Positions 58,757 to 64,000 of a stretch of 64,000 nt of DNA are shown here, piece by piece. The DNA is from Theropithecus gelada (taxonomy: Eukaryota > Chordata > Mammalia > Primates > Cercopithecidae), in contig NC_037671.1 in the NCBI RefSeq assembly GCF_003255815.1, positions 153,504,645-153,568,644 on the forward strand, written 5' to 3'. The notes below the pieces were generated by a model. It saw only the letters and a list, made by a program, of their open reading frames with translations. It searched no databases and was not told the origin of the DNA. Made by a program: the position numbers and the translations under genes. The number at the start of each line of letters is the position of its first letter. Position 1 is the stretch's first letter.

Positions 58757-59036
58757 AGATGGAGTCTCGCTGTGCTCCCAGGCTGGAGTGCAGTGGCGTG
58801 ATCTCGGCTCACTGCAAGCTCCGCCTCCCGGGTTCGCGCCATTCTCCCACCTCAGCCTCCCAAGTAGCTGAGACTACAGGCGCCCGCCACCACGCCCGGC
58901 TAGTTTTTTGTATTTTTAGTGGAGACGGGGTTTCACCATGTTAGCCAGGATAGTCTCGATCTCCTGACCTCGTGATCCACCCGCCTCGGCCTCCCAAAGT
59001 GCTGGGATTACAGGCTTGAGCCACCGCGCCCGGCCA
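58713..59036 (-). mobile_element. AluY, antisense, very long A tail
   Basis: Full-length and little diverged, with GGCTTGAGCC and CCGGCTAG but CCACCACGCCC, so a slightly different subfamily from the 21.9- and 38.0-kb copies. T47 (58709-58755) is an almost undecayed poly(A) tail. ACTGACTTTT is duplicated (58703-58712 and 59037-59046). Confidence 0.95.
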
Positions 59037-59046
59037 ACTGACTTTT

Positions 59047-59839
59047 AAAAATTAATTTACACTAATATTTATAGCACTGTATTTGCTAGTAAATGTGAAG
59101 ATGCTTTACGTTTGGGTTCATGAAGTGCTATTTCGGTAGGCTGGCTCTACCTACAGGTCTACTCCCAGTGTTGGTTCGCCAGACCTCTTCTGCTTTCTAC
59201 AGCTTCTTCTTTTCTCCAATTCTAAATACCTAGATAATTCTGAAATTTTATTTTCTGGAGATTCCTTTGGTGGCAAGCTTGGCTTCTAAGAATTGGGAGA
59301 GTGGATAAAGGTAGATGGTTAGCATTTTGGGATTATCTGTACATTGAGTTTTAATGAAACTGAGGCCTGTTTAAAAAAATTATCGTCACTGTTAAGCAGA
59401 CATTGTCATTAGAAAGTCCTAGTAGTTTTATTCCAGGGCTCCCAATGCCCTAGGAGCTACTAGAAAGCATATTGCAGACTTCTGCAAGGCAAAGAGGGAA
59501 AAGAGGAGAGAGCTGTTCAGTGGGCAGGGCTCCAGCTGTCTTCTTTGCTTACAGACTTTGGTGAAGCACTAGATGATATTTAATGCCCATTGAAACTTCA
59601 AAATTCAATAGCTTGATACTTACAAATTCCCCACTTATAAAATCTTAATTTTTTGAAATGTGTATGATATTTTGTGAGTATTAAAAAATATTTGATAAAT
59701 TTGAGAGAATTAAATACAATGAATTTTAAAGTGTGATTATTTTTATTTATAATTAAAATCAGTAATAGATAAGTACATTGAATTTTAGAACAAAATAAGA
59801 GTCTTGTTTTTTCTTCCAAGGCTTGATAGATTAAAGCAG
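59047..59839. other. Low-repeat sequence
   Basis: No gene or repeat recognised. Confidence 0.45.
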
Positions 59840-60050
59840 CATTAAATCCCTATTCCATCATTTCCTAGCAATGTGAACTTCTTGAACTTTTTATTCTTTA
59901 ATTTCCTCATCTGTAAAATGAAGATAATAATGGCATCTATCTAGTGATAGTAAAAAAATATTGTAAGACATTTAAAAGCTTTAGGAGAGTGGCTGAAAGA
60001 TAGCAAGCACTCTATATAAATTATAATTTTTGTTATTGCTTATTGTGAAA
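59840..60050 (+). mobile_element. MIR, sense
   Basis: 'tccatcatttcctagcaatgtgaacttcttgaacttttt', 'atttcctcatctgtaaaatgaagataataatggcatctatct' and 'agtggctgaaagatagcaagcactctatataaa' follow the MIR consensus from core to tail. Confidence 0.88.
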
Positions 60051-60168
60051 TTATCAACTCAATATGGCTTGACCACTGAAAATTAGAATGCCTAATTTAT
60101 GCAATTGCAAAAAAAAAAAAAAAATAGGACGTCTAGAATAGTTTGAAGTAGAAACGCAAAAAGGAAAA

Positions 60169-60217
60169 CAGATGGGCAATATCCAGTAAGAAAATTTTGC
60201 TCAGTATTGCCCATCTG
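60169..60217. repeat. 13-bp-arm inverted repeat (hairpin)
   Basis: CAGATGGGCAATA at 60169-60181 and its exact reverse complement TATTGCCCATCTG at 60205-60217, separated by 23 bp. Confidence 0.95.
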
Positions 60218-61074
60218 CTTCTCTCTGCCTGCATGCTTTGCAGTAATACAAATTTTCAAAGAGCCAAGTAATATAATTCTCAATCTAGTTTAATTTGTGT
60301 TTGCACTTCATTGGCTACTGGCAAGGGAATGGTTAGATTCAGATTTGATGATAATGCCACATAGTCCTCATGTTTATCCCATGAGAGGCAAAGCTGTACA
60401 AAAGATTACAATTAGTAGGAGGCAATTATTCTCCTTATTAATCAATTCTAGACACATTTGGCAGCTTTTCTCTTGCCACAGAAGTACTATTCAAATAAAG
60501 GTGGTAGAGACTCTTTTCAAAAATGTTATTTTAATTGAAAGTGTCAAGCTCTCTTTAGTAGACCATAACCTTCTTTGCCTAAGAATGTGTTAAGATTAGT
60601 ATTTTTTCATTTGAAAATTACATAGTTTTCTAAAAGCACGATCATTATTCATTTTCTTATTACCTTAAAGCATGCTTCTTCACAGTGAAAATAAATAGAA
60701 GCTTATTTGATTCAGGAATTACGAAATACTGCACTTTCTGCCTAACAGGAAAACGTTGATATTATTTTGATTTCTTTTAATAAATGGCCATTCATGCAGA
60801 TCCAGATTAGAAGTTGGATGATGGTTTTCCTAAATGCAAGACTGAAAATAAAGCTTCTGTATTTAGTAAGTGATTGCCAGTTTTTGCAGAAATAAAGACA
60901 GAGATTAAGTTTATAGATTACTAGGTCACATGATCATTTTTCTGTTTTAAGAAGTCGATTCAAGCAGGCACTTGGGAATGAAAAATAAGAGACAGTAATT
61001 TTGGGTTTACTTGTACTCCAGAAGGGGAAAGTGTGCTGATGGCTTTTCCTCTCCTTTCTCTTGGATAATTCTTA

Positions 61075-61116
61075 GTAGGGATAGGAATGTAGGGATAGGA
61101 AGGTAAGGATAGGAAT
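61075..61116. repeat. 14-bp x 3 tandem repeat
   Basis: GTAGGGATAGGAAT, GTAGGGATAGGAAG, GTAAGGATAGGAAT. Confidence 0.95.
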
Positions 61117-63224
61117 GCTCTACTGCAATCAAATACCCCAACCTCTCAAGGTCTGATAACAGCAAATGTTTAGATCTTATGTACACTACATGTCACTTAA
61201 AACGGCATGGGACCCAGGTCCTGCCTTCTCTGGACCATTGCTAGTCTCCATGACAGAGTGGGGAAAAGCATGCTGAAGTACACAGAAGTGACAAATGCCA
61301 CATTTCTTAACTAACTGGCCAAAACAAGTCACATGACAAGCCAGGGTTCAAATCAGTGAATTGTAAGGTCTCCACTGGTAGGGTCAATGAATTACCCCTT
61401 TCAGCACTCATCACAAATACGACTAAAAGAGACTTTGTTGAATCCCCTGCAGACCTGCATCTGAAAAGTAGGAGGAGAGAAAAATTCTAGTTGTGTTAGA
61501 TTGGTCATTTTTGTAGTGTGGGAAGAGAGAGAAAAGATCCAGTAAGAAGTAAAAACATAAAATTGACCTTTATCCTGAGTAGCATTTCTAGCCATCCCCA
61601 AATTACTCTGGTTGAGTGTTTTGAGATTATATGTCCTGACATGAACAGGGTGCTTCAATTTTTAAGGACAATTTACTCACTAACTTAAAATTCAGAGTCT
61701 GTCAAATGATTTTCTTTCTCAATACCTCTTTTGATCCAAATGTTCTTTCAGTTGAAAATTTTTGTAACACTATGCTAGTTACAATGAATCTACAAGTACT
61801 TCATAATTCTTTCTATATTTCTTGTCATAATTTTTGCCTCCATGTAGATAATGGATATATTTTGATCCTGATTGAATTATAATATGGTGTAAGGTAAAAT
61901 AGGTTGGTATTATTTGACACTTAATATATAAATTTCAACCCTATTTTTCTCCTTTAGAGGAGTGCTGATTCAGGGAGCCATTCTATATTCTTAAACCTCT
62001 AAGTCAGGGTTAATGATGTATTTTATGTTCCATACAAGGGTTTTATCTACTGCAGAAGTTTTGTAAAAAAGTCCAAAAGAAAAGAATTTCCTTTAAAATG
62101 GTAGAAGCTGTTCTATGGTATGTGTTATCAATTATATTCATAACTAGGAGCTCATTAATTATTTTTTGAAATGTTTTGGTCTCTTTGTGGTAGCCTTCTC
62201 CTAATTAAATATCAAAATCCTCACTGACTCTTCTGGTATACTTCTGCCTTTCTCAGTTTCCTGACTGTCTTTTCTCCAGGAGAAGAGGAGAAAATTATCT
62301 GGTCTGATAAACTGAGGAGTAAGAATTGGGCATGTAACGCTGTGGCTTTGCTATTTCTGATGTTTGACTGCTTGCTCAGTCCTCTGTTCCATAAATAAGT
62401 TTTCTTTGGGTGGGGCTCTGTGGAGTGGTGAGGGTGATGCTTGTAGTTGACTCCTAGCTGGTGGAAGTGCCTCACTCCAGGATTTGGTATTGAAAACCTC
62501 TCCTGGTTACACAATACGATGGTACTTTCCAACAATACGATGGCATATACTGATTTTTTATTTCTTCTCTGCCTGGCTCCTTTGTCTATCTTTTAACAGA
62601 TACTGAACTCAGGGAAAGAGAAAATTTTTCAAACCCTAAACATCCAATCCTTCTCTAACCAGCCCCATCCTAGGTGCACTGCTACAGGTTAGTCCATCCA
62701 ATTTCCCTGCTGCTCTTCACTAATTAAACTGGAATTGCTGGAGGTGGGTCTGGAAATATATATTTTCAGAAAACTCCATATATGTTTTGATATGCTCACA
62801 GGTTAATGAAGATGTTGACATATTGATTATATGTGTTGCATACTTTTTCAAGTTTATGTTTATGTTTTCATATTGTTTATGATTTTTGACATAAAGTTTT
62901 GAAATTTACTGATAAGGCTATTCATCTTTATATTTTTCCATTTCTGTCTTCCTCTATATTGGGAGTTGAATATTTTCCTGTAGATTTTTAGGGTTTGAAT
63001 TTAAAATAGGTTATTTAAAAATCACTCCATGAATGCATGCATATTGTTTAAAAAGCACCAAATTGTATAGAAAAATATTTATTAAAACACAAAAATTGCC
63101 CATTAGTAACACTTCCAACCTTATAAGCAACCATCAGGAACAATTTGGTACATGCAGATATAGCTTTGTATTTCTAATTTTGATGTTAACATATATATTC
63201 CTTAGTAACTTAAAGAAGTGTTTT

Positions 63225-64000
63225 TAATTTTGTGGGTACATAGTGAGTATATGTATTTATGAAGTGCATGAGGTGTTTTGCTACAGGCATGCAATGAATA
63301 ATAATCACATCATGGAAAATTGGGTATCCATTTCCTCAAGCATTTATCCTGTGTGTTACAAACAATTCAATTATACTGTTTAGTTATTTTTAAACATACA
63401 GTTAAATTATTATTGACTATAGTCTAACTATTTTTTTGTATGCATCAACCATCTCCGTCTCCCCACCCCCCATCACTGCCTACTACCCTTCCAAGCTTCT
63501 GGTAATTATCCTTCTATTCTGTACCTCCATGACTTCAATTGTTTTGATTTTTAGGCCCCATAAAGAAGTGAGAACATGCAAAGTTTGTCTTTCTATGCCT
63601 GGCTTATTTCACTTAACTAATGACCTCCAGCTCCATCCATATTGTTGCAAATGACAGGATCTCATTCTTTTTTATGGATGGATAGTACTCCATTGTTTAT
63701 CTGTACCACGTTTTCTTTATCCATTCATCTGTCAATGCACACTTTGGTTGCTTCTAAATTTTACCTAGTATAAACCATCCTTGCCTTCCAAGGATAAATC
63801 CCACTTGGTCATGATGAATGATTGTTTTAATGCATTGCTGAATTTGGTTTGCTAGTATTTTGCTGAGAATTTTTGCATCAGTATTAATCAGGATTATTAG
63901 CCTGTAGTTTCCTTTCTCTGAGGTGTCTTTGTCTGGTTTTGGTATGAGGGTAATACTGGCCATGTAAGAATGAGTTTGGAAGTATTCCTTCTTCCTCTGT
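63225..64000 (-). mobile_element. L1MA-type element, antisense, with internal deletion
   Basis: 63225-63771 is antisense 3' UTR and ORF2 tail ('aattttgtgggtacatagtgagtat', 'agaacatgcaaagtttgtctttctatgcctggcttatttcact', 'tggatggatagtactccattg'). From about 63772 it jumps to sequence encoding the N-terminal side of the reverse transcriptase ('tgatgaatgattgttttaatgcattgctgaatttggtttgctagtatttt'). The ORF2 interval between, expected to be a few kilobases, is missing. The element runs off the window edge. Confidence 0.9.
63754..63963 (-). pseudogene. L1 ORF2 reverse-transcriptase N-terminal fragment
   Basis: A 69-codon stretch with ITLIPKPDKD near residues 4-13, then INTDAKILSKILANQIQQ and IIHHDQVGFILGRQGWF. 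These match the L1 ORF2p segment that precedes the palm. It lacks the catalytic FADD region, which falls in the deleted interval. The last few residues come from the junction. It is dead. Confidence 0.87.

Larger units (their letters stand above)
60051..63224. other. Low-repeat sequence with small repeats
   Basis: Largely single-copy-like. It contains an A-run (60107-60124), an inverted repeat (60169-60217) and a 14-bp triplicate (61075-61116). Frames at 60297-60593, 61401-61658 and 62221-62535 (minus) lack any recognisable domain. Confidence 0.5.

Noticed and set aside
1..64000. CRISPR array, operon, phage or bacterial defence system
   Set aside because: No regularly spaced repeats with unique spacers, no Shine-Dalgarno-linked genes and no long frames. 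The whole window is vertebrate interspersed-repeat DNA.
1..64000. tRNA, rRNA, 7SK, U6 or Y RNA genes
   Set aside because: Only MIR (tRNA-derived) and Alu (7SL-derived) elements show small-RNA ancestry. I saw no intact small RNA gene, though a covariance-model scan would be needed to exclude one.

Overview
The window is nuclear DNA of a catarrhine primate, most likely an Old World monkey. It is A/T-rich and built largely from interspersed repeats: LINE-1 (L1) of several ages, Alu, MIR, L2, MaLR/ERVL LTRs, a MER5A-type element and microsatellites. The lineage call rests on the young Alus at 21.88-22.19 kb and 38.02-38.32 kb. Both carry CACCTCGCCCGGCTAG, GTCTCGGCCTCCC and CAGGCTTGAGCCACC, which I associate with cercopithecoid AluYR-type subfamilies rather than human AluY. 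The Alu at 58.71-59.04 kb shares GGCTTGAGCC. There is no prokaryotic operon, CRISPR array or intact protein-coding gene. The window is intergenic or intronic.

Layout. 0-2.1 kb: an old antisense L1 ORF2, interrupted by a younger L1 3' end with target-site duplications and by a TTCC/TC microsatellite. 2.16-4.84 kb: a sense, 5'-truncated primate L1 carrying an Alu with an internal 78-bp duplication. 6.2-12.6 kb: old L1M remnants, first sense (with a nested LTR), then antisense out to the 5' UTR, with a nested L1 3' end and a long CA/TA microsatellite. 12.6-18.5 kb: mostly non-repetitive, with L2, L1 3' UTR and MaLR fragments. 18.5-22.6 kb: a ~4-kb antisense L1 holding an Alu fragment and a young Alu. 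23.4-28.5 kb: LTRs (one nested in another), a probable HAL1/L1 remnant and an Alu. 29.1-34.3 kb: Alu, MLT1-like and sense L1M ORF2 pieces broken up by L1PA, Alu and an LTR-like element, then an L2 3' end. 34.3-47.5 kb: mainly low-repeat sequence with L2, two Alus, an ERVL-type LTR, an MST LTR, a MER5A and an MLT1 LTR. 47.5-64 kb: an L1 3' end, MIRs, two Alus, an LTR-like element with a perfect 5-bp duplication, long low-repeat tracts, and an L1MA-type element with an internal deletion running off the right edge.

No genes act together here. The information is the layering of insertions, several with readable target-site duplications, plus a few structures outside the repeats: a 13-bp-arm inverted repeat at 60.2 kb, a 22-bp palindrome at 49.6 kb, short tandem duplications and three splice-site-bounded candidate exons. 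I found no convincing undescribed system. Every open reading frame of 60 codons or more that I could interpret is either L1 ORF2 wreckage, an Alu/LTR read-through, or an unsupported chance frame. Subfamily names come from memory of consensus sequences and should be confirmed with a repeat-library search.
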